A stretch of 64,000 bases of DNA from Gp6-AA40 sp963818645 (lineage in GTDB: Bacteria > Acidobacteriota > Vicinamibacteria > Vicinamibacterales > UBA2999), in assembly GCA_963818645.1 (NCBI GenBank), contig CAWFTF010000024.1, positions 78,495-142,494 on the forward strand, in the 5' to 3' direction. Positions 36,185-45,513 of this stretch are shown one piece after another. A model generated the notes under the pieces. That model saw nothing but the letters and a program-made list of their open reading frames with translations. It did no database searches and had not been told where the DNA came from. The position numbers were made by a program, and so were the translations under genes. Every line of letters starts with the position of its first letter. Within the stretch, counting starts at the first letter, position 1.

Positions 36185-37020
36185 CCCTTACTCTTGGATT
36201 CTCGCCCTGCCCGAACGACTGCTTCATGTTCGATGCGATGGTGCATCGCCGGATCGATCTCGAGGGACTCGACTTCGACGTGCGCATGGCCGACATCGAA
36301 GCGCTGAACTCCGCCGCGTTCGCCGGCGGTGTCGACATCACGAAACTGAGCTTCCACGCCTTCGCCTACTGCGCGGACGACTACGTGCTGCTGGATGCTG
36401 GCAGCGCGCTCGGGCGGAACTGCGGACCACTGCTGATTTCGCAGCGACCGATCTCACCGGAAGAGGTCGCGGCCGGTGACTTGCGCATCGCGATCCCGGG
36501 CAAGTACACGACCGCCAACTTTCTCCTGAGCCTCGCGTTTCCTCGGGCGACCGACAAGTCGGAGTGTCTGTTCTCAGATATCGAAGCCGGAGTGCTCGAT
36601 GGCAGATTCGACGCGGGTCTCATCATTCACGAGAATCGCTTCACCTATGCGGACCGGGGACTGAAGAAGATCATCGACCTTGGCGAGTTCTGGGAGTCCG
36701 AGACCGGTGCCGCCATCCCGCTCGGTGGCATCGTCATCAGCCGTCGCCTGCCTGCAGACGTTCGACAACGCGTGAATCGGGTGATGCGCCGCAGCGTCGA
36801 GTACGCCTTCGCGAATCGAGACGCAAGTCTGCCGTTCGTGCGTGCCAACGCGCAGGCGATGAGCGACGAGGTGATGTACAAACACATCGACCTGTACGTG
36901 AACGAGTACTCGGTTGACCTTGGGGTGGACGGCAGACGCGCGGTTGAAGTGCTCTTCGAACGAGCGAGGAACTCGGGAGTGATACCTGAAATGAAAGAGG
37001 ATCTCTTCCTCAGTGCCTGA
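36181..37020 (+). CDS. mqnD: 1,4-dihydroxy-6-naphthoate synthase MqnD
   Basis: 279 residues. The N-terminal LGFSPCPNDCFMFDAMV and IPGKYTTANFLLSLAFP are MqnD signatures; the fold is a periplasmic-binding-protein type used as an enzyme. It converts cyclic de-hypoxanthine futalosine to dihydroxynaphthoate in the futalosine menaquinone route. mqnE lies at 43025; mqnA and mqnC are not in the window. Confidence 0.93.
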   Translation: MTLTLGFSPCPNDCFMFDAMVHRRIDLEGLDFDVRMADIEALNSAAFAGGVDITKLSFHAFAYCADDYVLLDAGSALGRNCGPLLISQRPISPEEVAAGDLRIAIPGKYTTANFLLSLAFPRATDKSECLFSDIEAGVLDGRFDAGLIIHENRFTYADRGLKKIIDLGEFWESETGAAIPLGGIVISRRLPADVRQRVNRVMRRSVEYAFANRDASLPFVRANAQAMSDEVMYKHIDLYVNEYSVDLGVDGRRAVEVLFERARNSGVIPEMKEDLFLSA

Positions 37021-37550
37021 ATCCACCGTCATCGAAACGGAGCGTTTGCTGCTGAAGCCTCCAACCCGGGAGGACACACAGGCGATCTTCGAGCGTTACG
37101 CCTCCGATGCAGAGGTCACGCGTTATCTGGGCTGGCCGACGCACACGTCGGTTCAGGACACGGAAGCATTTGTCGGATTCAGCCAGTCTGAGTGGGCGCG
37201 CTGGGGCGTGGGGCCATTGCTGGCTTTCGACAAAGAGAGCGGCACGCTGCTGGGAGGCTCAGGCGTCGTGATGGAAACCGCGGATCGCGCCGCGACCGGA
37301 TATGTGTTCGCGCGCGACTCCTGGGGCAAGGGGTACGCAACCGAGTCTCTTCGCGCGATGGTCGCGCTGGCGGCTGAGTGTCAAGGTCGCACGCGTGTAT
37401 GCCTTGTGCCACGTCGACCATCAGGCGTCGTGTCGCGTCCTCGAGAAATGCGGCTTTCAGCGCGAAGGCGTGCTTCTCCGGCACCTGGTGTTTCCGAATC
37501 TGTCGTCGGAACCGCTCGACGTGTTCCGCTACGCCCGATCGCCCGTATGA
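37013..37550 (+). CDS. GNAT-family N-acetyltransferase, RimJ-like (frame break near 37380)
   Basis: The first frame has ETERLLLKPPTREDTQAIFERY and the acetyl-CoA loop DSWGKGYATESL. After a one-base skip near 37380 the other frame gives VKVARVYALCHVDHQASCRVLEKCGFQREG, the usual C-terminal motif of this class. About 178 residues when joined. GTG 37013 overlaps the mqnD end. Substrate unknown. Confidence 0.8.
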
Positions 37551-37596
37551 TCGGGCCACGACATCGTCACCGGCCACGAAACGAGGGGGTGTGATC

Positions 37597-38385
37597 GTGA
37601 AGGCGCTTATTCGCCACTCGGTTGTTCTGGCACTCGTGGTTACCGCTTCGATCGTTGCGCCGGTTCGTGCGCTGGCGCAGGGCGAAGCGCTCAACACACC
37701 GAAACGCACTGCTCCTCCTGCCGCTACACCGCGCACTCCAGACGGCAAGGTGGACTTCTCAGGCATCTGGACTCCCGACCGGAAGTTCATCTACGACATC
37801 AACGATGCGCTGAAGCCGGGCGAGACGCTGCCGATCCAGGATTGGGCGTTGAAGGTGACGCTCGAGCGTCTGTCGAAGGACGATCCCGAAGCGTTGTGTC
37901 TACCCGCCGGCGTGCCGCGGCAGGCGCCGTATCCGTGGCGGATTCTTCAGACGCCGACGCACATGTTCTTCCTCTTCGAGGGGAACATCCACAGCTACCG
38001 GCAGATTTTCATGAACGCGAAGCACCCCGATCCGGCAGACCTCGACCCGACGTGGTATGGCCACTCAATCGGCCGTTTCGAGGGCGACACGCTGGTGATC
38101 GATACGGTGGGCTTCAACGACAAATTCTGGTTCGACTTCGCCGGCCATCCGCACACTGAGAAGCTGCATACCATCGAGCGCTATCGGCGTCCCAGTTTTG
38201 GCAAGCTGGAATACGAGGTCACCATCGACGACCCGGGCGCGTTCACCAAGCCATTCACGCTCTACGGCAGCCACGACTACGACTCGGGCACCGAGCTCAT
38301 GGAGTACATCTGCAACGAAAACAACCAGGACGTCGAGCACATCGTCGGCAAGGATCCGCGCAATAAGTACTCGAAGCCCAACTGA
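37597..38385 (+). CDS. Exported protein of an uncharacterised acidobacterial family
   Basis: 262 residues. GTG 37597 is preferred over 37591 because the GAGGGGG ribosome site is then 7-8 bases away. Signal peptide to APVRALAQ, then KVDFSGIWTPDRK, DPTWYGHSIGRFEGDTLVIDT and RYRRPSFGKLEYEVTIDDP. The same blocks occur in the gene at 59405, so the two are paralogues. Function unknown. Confidence 0.7.
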   Translation: MKALIRHSVVLALVVTASIVAPVRALAQGEALNTPKRTAPPAATPRTPDGKVDFSGIWTPDRKFIYDINDALKPGETLPIQDWALKVTLERLSKDDPEALCLPAGVPRQAPYPWRILQTPTHMFFLFEGNIHSYRQIFMNAKHPDPADLDPTWYGHSIGRFEGDTLVIDTVGFNDKFWFDFAGHPHTEKLHTIERYRRPSFGKLEYEVTIDDPGAFTKPFTLYGSHDYDSGTELMEYICNENNQDVEHIVGKDPRNKYSKPN

Positions 38386-38386
38386 T

Positions 38387-38512
38387 TGCTGATTGGATGA
38401 TCTGTGATTGTTGAATGCTTGTTGATTGGCGATTGTTGAGCGTTGATTGAATCAGCAATCAAGAATCATCAGTCACCAACGAATCATCAATCAAAGATCA
38501 CCGCTCAGCAAT
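38387..38512. repeat. Inverted heptad repeat, TGATTGT class
   Basis: Left arm TGATTGC, TGATTGG, TGATTGT, TGATTGG, GATTGTTG (38387-38450). Right arm AATCAGC, AATCAAG, AATCATC, AATCAAAG (38451-38512). It fills the gap between two converging genes. Confidence 0.82.
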
Positions 38513-38516
38513 GCAT

Positions 38517-39329
38517 TCAGGCGCGCAGGCGATGGTCCGCGATGTCCTGCGCGACACGCGAGACGATGCGATGGAGTTGGTGGACGCCTTCGGTGAGTGA
38601 TGCCGGTCCTGGCTGCAGGATGTACGACGACTTGATCTCGTAGATGTGCCCGTCGCGAACGGCGGGTACATCCTCCCATCCCGGGCGATTGGCGATCCGT
38701 TCCGGGCGCACGGCCTTCCCGCACCACGACGCGACGATGACATCAGGCCGTCGCTCGATCACGGCCTCAGACGAAATGATTCGGTCGCGGCCGAGCCGCG
38801 CATCGCGAAGCTCGGGAAAAATCGGATCGCCGCCCGCGACCTCGATCAGTTCTTCAACCCACCGGATGCCTGAAATGAGCGGGTCGTCCCACTCCTCGAA
38901 ATAGACACGCGGGCGCGTTGGAAGGCGCGTGGCTGCCGCTCGAATCGAGTCGATTTCGAGCTCGAGATCGGCGGCGAGCTTGTCGCCTCGCTCGGCGCAG
39001 CCGACGAGCGCCCCTACCATGCGGACCATCTGCAGGATCTCGGCGATGCTGCGCTGGTTGAACGCGACCACCGGGTATCCGCGTTTAACCAGCTCGCAGG
39101 TGATGGTTGCCTGCAGATCCGAGAATGCCAGGATCAAGTCAGGCTGGAGCTCTTCGATGCGATCGTACTTGGCGCTGATGAACGCGGACACTCTCGGCTT
39201 GCGTCGCGCCTCTGGCGGTCGCACGGTGTAACCGGACACACCGACGACGCGATGTCCTTCGCCCAGGAGATACAGCGTCTCTGTCGTTTCCTCGGTCAGG
39301 CAGACGATGCGTGAGGGGTACCGGGTCAT
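38517..39329 (-). CDS. Cobalamin-binding protein without signal peptide (BtuF-like fold)
   Basis: 270 residues from ATG 39329, overlapping the upstream stop (ATGA). RIVCLTEETTETLYLLGEGHRVVGVSGY and the RIEELQPDLILAFSDLQ region fit the Peripla_BP_2 fold. There is no signal peptide, so it is apparently cytoplasmic. It is last in the riboswitch-controlled B12 operon. Role in B12 handling is inferred from context. Confidence 0.78.
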   Translation of the reverse strand: MTRYPSRIVCLTEETTETLYLLGEGHRVVGVSGYTVRPPEARRKPRVSAFISAKYDRIEELQPDLILAFSDLQATITCELVKRGYPVVAFNQRSIAEILQMVRMVGALVGCAERGDKLAADLELEIDSIRAAATRLPTRPRVYFEEWDDPLISGIRWVEELIEVAGGDPIFPELRDARLGRDRIISSEAVIERRPDVIVASWCGKAVRPERIANRPGWEDVPAVRDGHIYEIKSSYILQPGPASLTEGVHQLHRIVSRVAQDIADHRLRA

Positions 39330-39992
39330 ACGTGTCGTAGCTCGAGATCGGTCCAGACGAACGGTTCGCGTGTGACGACTTGTCCAGTCTCGAGTTCGAG
39401 TGCGTTCGCGAACATCGGCCCGGCACTCACGCAGGTGTGGAACTCGCCGTTCTCGCCGCACGGATCGACGTGTGCGGGGAGGTCGTCCAGCAAAGACCGA
39501 TCGAACGCGCGTCCAGCGAAGCTGGTGTCGAGCACGCGCGTATCGATGCACGAGAGTCGCGCCTGCAGTCCCTTCTCGATCATCTCTTCCGCGAGCCGTG
39601 CGGTCGGGAGGCCCCATACGGGGAACATCGGTTCGAGGCCCGTGCCTGCCAGTCGCTCCTCGCGATAGCGCCGCACATCTTCGAGAAACAGATCGCCGAA
39701 GGCAACGTGCGTGAAGCCGTCACTGACCGCGTCGGCAACGGCGATGGCCATGCGCTCTTCGTACACCTCGTTCGGACACGGATGCGGAATGGGGACGACT
39801 CGGAGCGGCAGTCCCGCCATGCGCGCCTGCGCGGTGAGCACGCTGCGACGGACGGCATGCATCGCGACACGGTCAACGGCCTCGTTCACCGTGGTCAACA
39901 ACCCAGCCGACCGCACTCGGATGCGTTTCGTTGAGGCGATGCAAGGCCCACGCGCTGTCCTTGCCCGAGCTCCACGAGAGAAGGATCTTCAT
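39326..39992 (-). CDS. PP-loop ATPase, diphthine-ammonia-ligase-like (frame break near 39908)
   Basis: Starts MKILLSWSSGKDSAWAL (the PP-loop SGGKDS appears as SSGKDS). After a one-base skip in GGCTGGG near 39908 it continues GLLTTVNEAVDRVAMHAVR...HVAFGDLFLEDVR. The Dph6/MJ0570 family uses ATP to adenylate a substrate. Bacteria have no diphthamide, so the role is unknown; position between two B12-binding proteins suggests a cobalamin- or cobinamide-linked amidation or salvage step (speculative). Confidence 0.78.
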
Positions 39993-40873
39993 TTGAAGGC
40001 GCCCGGATGAAGCGCGCGCGCGAACGCCTCTGTTGCGGCCGCCAGCCGCGGGCCTGGCACGACGAGGTAGTCGCCTGTCAGCAGGTGCACGCGATGGCCC
40101 CTGACCGCCGGAACCGACGACAGCGCTGACCATGCGTCGGGTTCGGGCGATGGAGTTTTCTCGATGAGGCCTGCGGCACGGACTTCGAGGATCACCTCCG
40201 GCGCTCGCGCGAGCATCGTTTCGGTCGACGGCTGCACCGACTCGCGTGAGACGTCCGCGAACACGTTCCTGCCGCCGGCGATGGTCAGCATTTCGTTGAG
40301 AAAACCCACGCCGCCGCTGGCGTACACCTCGCGCAGTGTTCCGGGCTGCCGTTCAAAGACCAGCATCGTGCGCGGTTGCGGGCGTCCTTTGACGCGATCG
40401 CGCACCGCGTCGAGTCGAGCCTGAAGCGAGGAGACCAGCTTGTCGGCCTCGGCGCGATGACCTGTCGCGACGCCGATGTCTCGAATCGTGTCGAGCGTCG
40501 TTGCGATGCCACCGTGGCGATAGCTGAACGTGCGGTGACCCGCTCGCCCGAGTTGCTTCTCCAGGTCGGTCTGGGAGCCGTAGACGACGACGAGATCGGG
40601 CCGCAGTGCCAGAATGCGCTCGGTATCGGGATCGATCAGCGCGCCGACTTTCGGCAACGCCTTCACCTCGGGCGGGAACTCGTCGTGGCTGCTGACCGCT
40701 ACCACCTGCGACCCGGCTCCGACCGCGAAGAGCATCTCCGTGATCGCCGGGACGAGCGACACGATTCGGCGCGGTGCCGAAACGGGCACCTTGTCCTGGG
40801 CTCGCGCAGCGAGCGCGAAGACGATGAAGGCGAGCGCAACGAGTGCGATCAGCTTTTGCGCACGAGCAGCCAC
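39989..40873 (-). CDS. btuF: Periplasmic B12-binding ABC transporter component
   Basis: About 294 residues from GTG 40873 (GGAGGG upstream), with signal peptide MAARAQKLIALVALAF...ARAQ. SAPRRIVSLVPAITEMLFAVGAGSQVVAV and RILALRPDLVVVYGSQ match BtuF/FecB-type binding proteins. The cobalamin riboswitch upstream of the operon specifies the ligand. It overlaps the permease gene. Confidence 0.82.
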   Translation of the reverse strand: MAARAQKLIALVALAFIVFALAARAQDKVPVSAPRRIVSLVPAITEMLFAVGAGSQVVAVSSHDEFPPEVKALPKVGALIDPDTERILALRPDLVVVYGSQTDLEKQLGRAGHRTFSYRHGGIATTLDTIRDIGVATGHRAEADKLVSSLQARLDAVRDRVKGRPQPRTMLVFERQPGTLREVYASGGVGFLNEMLTIAGGRNVFADVSRESVQPSTETMLARAPEVILEVRAAGLIEKTPSPEPDAWSALSSVPAVRGHRVHLLTGDYLVVPGPRLAAATEAFARALHPGAFK

Positions 40874-41904
40874 AGGAAGAACGGCCCTCCAATCATGGCG
40901 GTCACGATCCCGACGGGAATCTCCACGGGCGAGAGGATCGTCCGTGCGACCAGGTCGCACGCGACGAGAAACGCGGCGCCGAAGAGCGCCGACGCGGGCA
41001 GCACGATTCGATGATCGACGCCGACCAGCAGGCGAACCAGGTGCGGGACGACGATGCCAACGAATCCGATCGGCCCGGCCAGCGACACCGCGGCCGCCGT
41101 TGCCAGCGACGCACTGAAGAACGCGAGACGCTGTGCGCGCGGCACGTCAACGCCGCGTGCGGCGGCCGCATCCTTGCCGACGCTGAGCAGGTTGAGCGAC
41201 GAGGGCAGCAGTGCGAACAGGCCGAACGCAACGATCACCAGCGGCAGCGACGCGATCAACGTGTCGTAGCCTCCGATGTCCAGGTCGCCCATGATCCAGC
41301 GCGCGGCACGGTAGACCTGCGCGAAGTCGGCGAGGTACTGGACGAACATGATGAGGGCGGAGAGGAACGAATTGAGCGTGACGCCTGCAAGCAGGAGCAC
41401 CGACGTCGAGATCGCGTGGCCGCGCCGGCTGGCGAGCCAGTACACGACAGCGGTCGCGGCCGCAGCGCCGACAAGGCTGGCGGCCGGAACAGCGGAGAGC
41501 GGCCCGAGCGCAAATGCCCCGCCGAAGATGATGACCAGCATCGCGCCGAGCGATGCGCCCGCGGAGACACCCAGCGTGAACGGTGTGGCGAGCGGATTGC
41601 GCAACATCGCTTGAAAGACCACGCCAGCCGATGCCAGTGCGGATCCAACGAGCGCGCCGGCCAGGACGCGTGGAAGTCTGGCGACGAAGAAGATCTGGGC
41701 GTCGACGTTCTGGTCGAACGGAATCGACGGGTCGAACGCGCGCGTCAGGCTGATCGACGTCGTGCCGACGAGCGGCGCCAGGACGCACGTGACGACGGCC
41801 AGTGTGCCGAAACCGATGATCGTCGAGGCCAGGCGGCCGCGAATCGACGCGTGTCGCACGCGGCGCGGCAACGAGGATTCGTCGGCGGAGTCGAGTGTAA
41901 TCAT
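40849..41904 (-). CDS. btuC: B12 ABC transporter permease (FecCD family)
   Basis: 351 residues with about ten transmembrane helices. LPRVLAGALVGSALASAGVVFQ and RNPLATPFTLGVSAGA are FecCD signatures. The ATG overlaps the ATPase gene stop (ATGA). Substrate from the riboswitch and neighbours. Confidence 0.87.
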   Translation of the reverse strand: MITLDSADESSLPRRVRHASIRGRLASTIIGFGTLAVVTCVLAPLVGTTSISLTRAFDPSIPFDQNVDAQIFFVARLPRVLAGALVGSALASAGVVFQAMLRNPLATPFTLGVSAGASLGAMLVIIFGGAFALGPLSAVPAASLVGAAAATAVVYWLASRRGHAISTSVLLLAGVTLNSFLSALIMFVQYLADFAQVYRAARWIMGDLDIGGYDTLIASLPLVIVAFGLFALLPSSLNLLSVGKDAAAARGVDVPRAQRLAFFSASLATAAAVSLAGPIGFVGIVVPHLVRLLVGVDHRIVLPASALFGAAFLVACDLVARTILSPVEIPVGIVTAMIGGPFFLWLLVRKS

Positions 41905-42702
41905 GAAAGCCGACCCAGCGGCACTACGGTGAGGTGGCCGGCGAGTTCATGAAGGCGAACGTCGGCCTCCACGTCGTACAACTGACGCACCATCGCGGAG
42001 GTGAGCACCTCGGATGTGTTGCCCGAGGCCAGCACCCGTCCGTGTCGCATGAGCACGAGCGTGTCGCAGACGGAGGCGGCGAGGTTCAGGTCGTGCGTCG
42101 CGATCACCATCGTTGCCGAACGCTCGCGATTCAGGCGCTGCATCAGCAGACCGATCTCGAGTTGATATCCGAGATCGAGCGAGGCCGTCGGCTCGTCGAG
42201 CAGCAACACTTCGGGCGTTTGCGCGAGGGCGCTGGCGATGATGACGCGCTGTTTCTCACCGCCGCTGAGCGCCATGTACGAGCGCTCCGCGAGATGAGAA
42301 GTCCCCGTCGCTTCGAGCGATTCGACGAGCGATGGCGAGATCGGCGGGCCCCTCCAGTTGAAGGGGACCGAGATGCGGATGGCGGCCCATCAGCGCCATC
42401 TCGAGCACGGTGTATTCGAATGCGGGATGCGTCTCCTGCGGGACCACGGCGATCCGTCGCGCGATGTGCCGCCGCGACATCGTCGTCAGCGCGCGGCCGT
42501 CGAGCGAGACGGTGCCGCTGTCCGGCGCGAGCACGCCGGCGAGCAGCTTGAGCAGCGTCGTTTTGCCGCAGCCGTTCGGGCCGATCAGCCCGGTCAGCGA
42601 GCCACGGGCGATGCGGACGCTGACGTCACGGACGGCATGCACCGGTTCGACACTGCTGCGCCGGTTGTAGGTGTAGGAAACGCGATCGGCAACCAGGAAC
42701 AT
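41901..42702 (-). CDS. btuD: B12 ABC transporter ATPase (frame break near 42327)
   Basis: Walker A GPNGCGKTTLL in the first frame; signature LSGGEKQRV, Walker B EVLLLDEPTA and H-loop ATHD in the second. The frames join if one base is skipped near 42327 (ATCGCTCGTCGAA), giving LVESLEATGTSHLAERSY before LSGGE. About 266 residues, normal. Preceded by GGGAGGAG and by the riboswitch. Confidence 0.85.
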
Positions 42703-42769
42703 TCGTCTCCTCCCGGCGTCCTTCGCGCCGGAGCACCTTGCGACTCGCGCGAGCGCGATCGAAGGCAGG

Positions 42770-42960
42770 GACTGATAGTTCAGGTGCGAGGTATCCTGGC
42801 TCGCGGAGCTGCGATGATTCGATCTGCCTTCCCGAGTCCGGCGGGTCTAGACCACCTGAACTCAGTGGCGTGTGCGATCGAATCTCTCCGCTTACAGTGG
42901 CGGGACCGCGTGGGTTTTCCACCCACTTCCCTCATCTCACCCGACGGGAGCTTTCCAGCG
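42770..42960 (-). ncRNA. Cobalamin riboswitch controlling the btuDCF operon
   Basis: On the minus strand, in order: GGGAAGTGGGTGGAAAACCC, GCCACTGTAAG (42891-42901), CGCCACTGAG (42861-42870), CGGGAAGG and the B12 box AGCCAGGATACC (42790-42801). These are the conserved elements of RF00174 in correct order. A CCGGCG/CGCCGG hairpin (42713-42731) directly abuts the GGAGGAG ribosome site of btuD and could be the translational switch. This is the content of the 322-base gap 42703-43024. Confidence 0.93.
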
Positions 42961-43024
42961 GCGAGTATAGCACGCTAGAATTTACGAAGGTTTTGCCCAT
43001 CCAAATCGATGGGCGCTCACTGCT

Positions 43025-44128
43025 GTGAAATCACGTTTGCAGGCGGCCGGACTGGCCGACATCAACGACAAGCTGGAGCGAGGCGACCGACTGACGCTCG
43101 AGGACGGCGTTCGTCTGTTCGATTCACCCGATCTACTCGCCGTCGGGTGGCTCGCCAATCGCGAGCGCGAGAAGCGACACGGCACGCGCACGTACTTCAA
43201 CTACAACCTCCGTCTCGAGCCGACGAACGTCTGCGAAGCCAGTTGTCTCTTCTGCTCGTTCGCGCGACTGAAGCCCGGCATGGCCGAGGCCTACACGATG
43301 TCGCTCGAGGAGGCGTGGGACAAGCTGCGTCAGCGCGCCAATCAGCCGCTGACCGAGCTGCACATCGTCAACGGACTGAACCCGGAGCTTCCGTTCGCGT
43401 ACTACACGGACCTGCTGCGCGGCTTCAAACGGATTCGTCCAGGCATCCACTTGAAGTGCTTCACCGCCGTCGAAATCGCATTCTTCGCCGATCTCTACGG
43501 CATGACCGACACGCAGGTGTTGCGCGAGCTGATGGATGCGGGTCTCGATTCACTGCCCGGCGGCGGCGCAGAGATCTTTGCCGAGCGCGTGCGTCAGAAG
43601 ATCTGTAGCGACAAGTGCGGCACCGAGCGGTATCTCGATATTCATCGCATCGCGCATCGACTCGGGCTGCGTTCCAACGTCACGATGCTGTATGGGCACA
43701 TCGAGACGATGGAGGAGCGTGTCGATCACATGCTGCGCGCGCGAGCGTTGCAGGACGAGACCGGCGGATTTCAGGCGTTCATCCCGCTGGCCTTCCATCC
43801 TGATAACAACCAGATGCGCAAGCTGCCGGCACCGAGCGGCACGGATACGTTGCGCGTGCACGCCGTGTCGCGGCTGATGCTCGACAACATTCCGCACATC
43901 AAGGCGTTCTGGATCGCCACGGGTCTGGAGTTGGCTCAGACGGCGTTGTGGTTCGGCGTCGACGACCTCGACGGCACCGTGCAGGAAGAGAAGATTTACC
44001 ACATGGCCGGATCGGCGACTCCCGAGGGGATGACCACGGCCGCGCTGGGTCGTCTGGTTCGAGCGGCGGGCCGGCAACCCCTCGAGCGCGACACGCTCTA
44101 CAACATCGTCGATAACGTCGTCGCCTAG
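43025..44128 (+). CDS. mqnE: Aminofutalosine synthase MqnE (radical SAM)
   Basis: 367 residues from GTG 43025. The radical-SAM cluster is CEASCLFC (Cys-x3-Cys-x2-Cys). THVC-like PTNVC, SLPGGGAEIF and AFHPDNN are MqnE/MqnC family features; the order and the N-terminus fit MqnE, which joins SAM to the MqnA product. It completes the menaquinone theme with mqnB and mqnD 7 kb away on the same strand. Confidence 0.9.
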   Translation: MKSRLQAAGLADINDKLERGDRLTLEDGVRLFDSPDLLAVGWLANREREKRHGTRTYFNYNLRLEPTNVCEASCLFCSFARLKPGMAEAYTMSLEEAWDKLRQRANQPLTELHIVNGLNPELPFAYYTDLLRGFKRIRPGIHLKCFTAVEIAFFADLYGMTDTQVLRELMDAGLDSLPGGGAEIFAERVRQKICSDKCGTERYLDIHRIAHRLGLRSNVTMLYGHIETMEERVDHMLRARALQDETGGFQAFIPLAFHPDNNQMRKLPAPSGTDTLRVHAVSRLMLDNIPHIKAFWIATGLELAQTALWFGVDDLDGTVQEEKIYHMAGSATPEGMTTAALGRLVRAAGRQPLERDTLYNIVDNVVA

Positions 44129-44145
44129 CGCCACCGTGCGGCGGC

Positions 44146-44176
44146 TTGATCCGTAAACGCCCCGAGACGGTATAAT
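44146..44176 (+). promoter_or_regulatory. Promoter of nadA
   Basis: TTGATC (44146-44151), 19-base spacer, TATAAT (44171-44176). Predicted start is just at the 5' side of the leader hairpin. Confidence 0.55.
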
Positions 44177-44183
44177 TCTCTCA

Positions 44184-44233
44184 GGTCCAAATCCCGCCGG
44201 GCGATAGCCCAGCAACGGGGTTTGGACCTTTTT
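44184..44233 (+). ncRNA. Structured nadA leader: candidate NAD+-I (nadA motif) riboswitch or attenuator
   Basis: GGTCCAAA (44184-44191) pairs with TTTGGACC (44221-44228). Inside are CCCG/CGGG pairing and a GGGC-GATA-GCCC hairpin followed by AGCAAC; TTTTT comes right after. The 3' arm TTTGG can alternatively pair with CCAAA at 44270-44274, next to the nadA ribosome site AGAGGA. The nadA RNA motif (NAD+-I riboswitch) is known from Acidobacteriota upstream of nadA; the small hairpin plus AGC-A element resembles it, but I cannot confirm the full consensus. A plain attenuator is the alternative. Confidence 0.55.
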
Positions 44234-44278
44234 CACGTCCCGACTTTGCGAAAAGTTTCACAAAGAGGACCAAAGCCG

Positions 44279-45436
44279 ATGGCGTCGATCATTCCGTTGC
44301 TGACCGAGTTCGAGAAGCAACACATCTCCGAGCGGCAGGCGCTTCCTGAGAAGTACCTCGGTCTCTCCGATGCGGAGATGGACGTGCGCATCGCGGACGC
44401 CAGGCGCGCGCTCGGCGACCGGCTCGTGATCCTCGGTCACCACTATCAGCGCGACGAAGTGATCCGCTTTGCGGATTACACGGGTGACTCGTTCCGTCTC
44501 GCTCGTCAGATCGCCAGCCGGCCCGAGGCCGACTACATCGTGTTCTGCGGCGTTCACTTCATGGCGGAAAGCGCGGATGTCCTGTGCGCGCCGCATCAGA
44601 AAGTGATCCTTCCCGATCTCGCAGCCGGTTGCTCGATGGCCGACATGGCCGCGCCCGAGCAGCTCGAGACGTGCTGGGAAGAGCTCACTCAGATGGGCAT
44701 CGCCACCCAGGGCGCCGCGGGGCAGGGTGTCGTTCCGGTGACGTACATCAACTCGGCCGCCTCGATTAAGGCGTTTGTCGGCGAGCGTGGCGGCACCGTC
44801 TGCACATCGTCGAATGCGATGGCGACGTTGAAGTGGGCGTTCGCGCGTGGCGAGCGCGTTCTGTTTCTCCCCGACCAACACCTCGGACGAAACACTGCCT
44901 ACAAGATGGGCATTCCGCTCGACGAGATGGTGGTCTGGGATCCAGATGAGATCTGCGGCGGTCTCGATCCCGATCAGGTGAGCCGGGCGAAGATGATCCT
45001 GTGGAAGGGGCACTGCTCCGTCCACACGCGGTTCAGCGCGAAGCAGATTGAAGCGATTCGCCAGCAGAATCCTGGCGTGCGCGTCATCGTCCATCCCGAA
45101 GTGCCGTGGGATGTGGTGCAGGCTGCGGACGACAGCGGCAGCACCGAATACATCATCAAGACGGTCACCAACAGCCCGGAAGGATCCATCTGGGCGGTGG
45201 GGACCGAGGTTCATCTCGTCAATCGTCTGGCACAGCAACTCGCACCCGGTCGGACAGTCTTGTCGCTCGATCAGTTCGGTTGTCTCTGCTCGACCATGTT
45301 CCGCGTCTCACCCAATCACCTGTTGTGGATTCTGGAAGAGCTTCTCGACGGTCGCGTCCCCAATCAGGTCACCGTGCCGGACGATCAGAAGCACTGGAAC
45401 CGCGTCGCACTCGACCGGATGCTGTCTATCTCCTAG
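44279..45436 (+). CDS. nadA: Quinolinate synthase NadA
   Basis: 385 residues from ATG 44279 (AGAGGA 9 bases upstream). Three cluster cysteines fit the family: CGVHFMAES, GGLDPDQ/WKGHCSVHTRF and FGCLCSTMF. GHHYQRDEVI and EVPWDVV are also typical. It condenses iminoaspartate with dihydroxyacetone phosphate using a [4Fe-4S] cluster for NAD synthesis. nadB and nadC are not in the window. Confidence 0.95.
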   Translation: MASIIPLLTEFEKQHISERQALPEKYLGLSDAEMDVRIADARRALGDRLVILGHHYQRDEVIRFADYTGDSFRLARQIASRPEADYIVFCGVHFMAESADVLCAPHQKVILPDLAAGCSMADMAAPEQLETCWEELTQMGIATQGAAGQGVVPVTYINSAASIKAFVGERGGTVCTSSNAMATLKWAFARGERVLFLPDQHLGRNTAYKMGIPLDEMVVWDPDEICGGLDPDQVSRAKMILWKGHCSVHTRFSAKQIEAIRQQNPGVRVIVHPEVPWDVVQAADDSGSTEYIIKTVTNSPEGSIWAVGTEVHLVNRLAQQLAPGRTVLSLDQFGCLCSTMFRVSPNHLLWILEELLDGRVPNQVTVPDDQKHWNRVALDRMLSIS

Positions 45437-45449
45437 CGATTGGAGTACG

Positions 45450-45468
45450 ATCCTCGGTTCTAGAGGAT
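45450..45468 (+). terminator. Short stem-loop after nadA
   Basis: ATCCTC-GGTTCTA-GAGGAT, a 6-pair stem 13 bases after the nadA stop, followed by only TT. A weak terminator candidate. Confidence 0.35.
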
Positions 45469-45513
45469 TTCGCTCGACCAATCTGTGTCGAGACCGCTCG
45501 CTGAGGAGGACGA

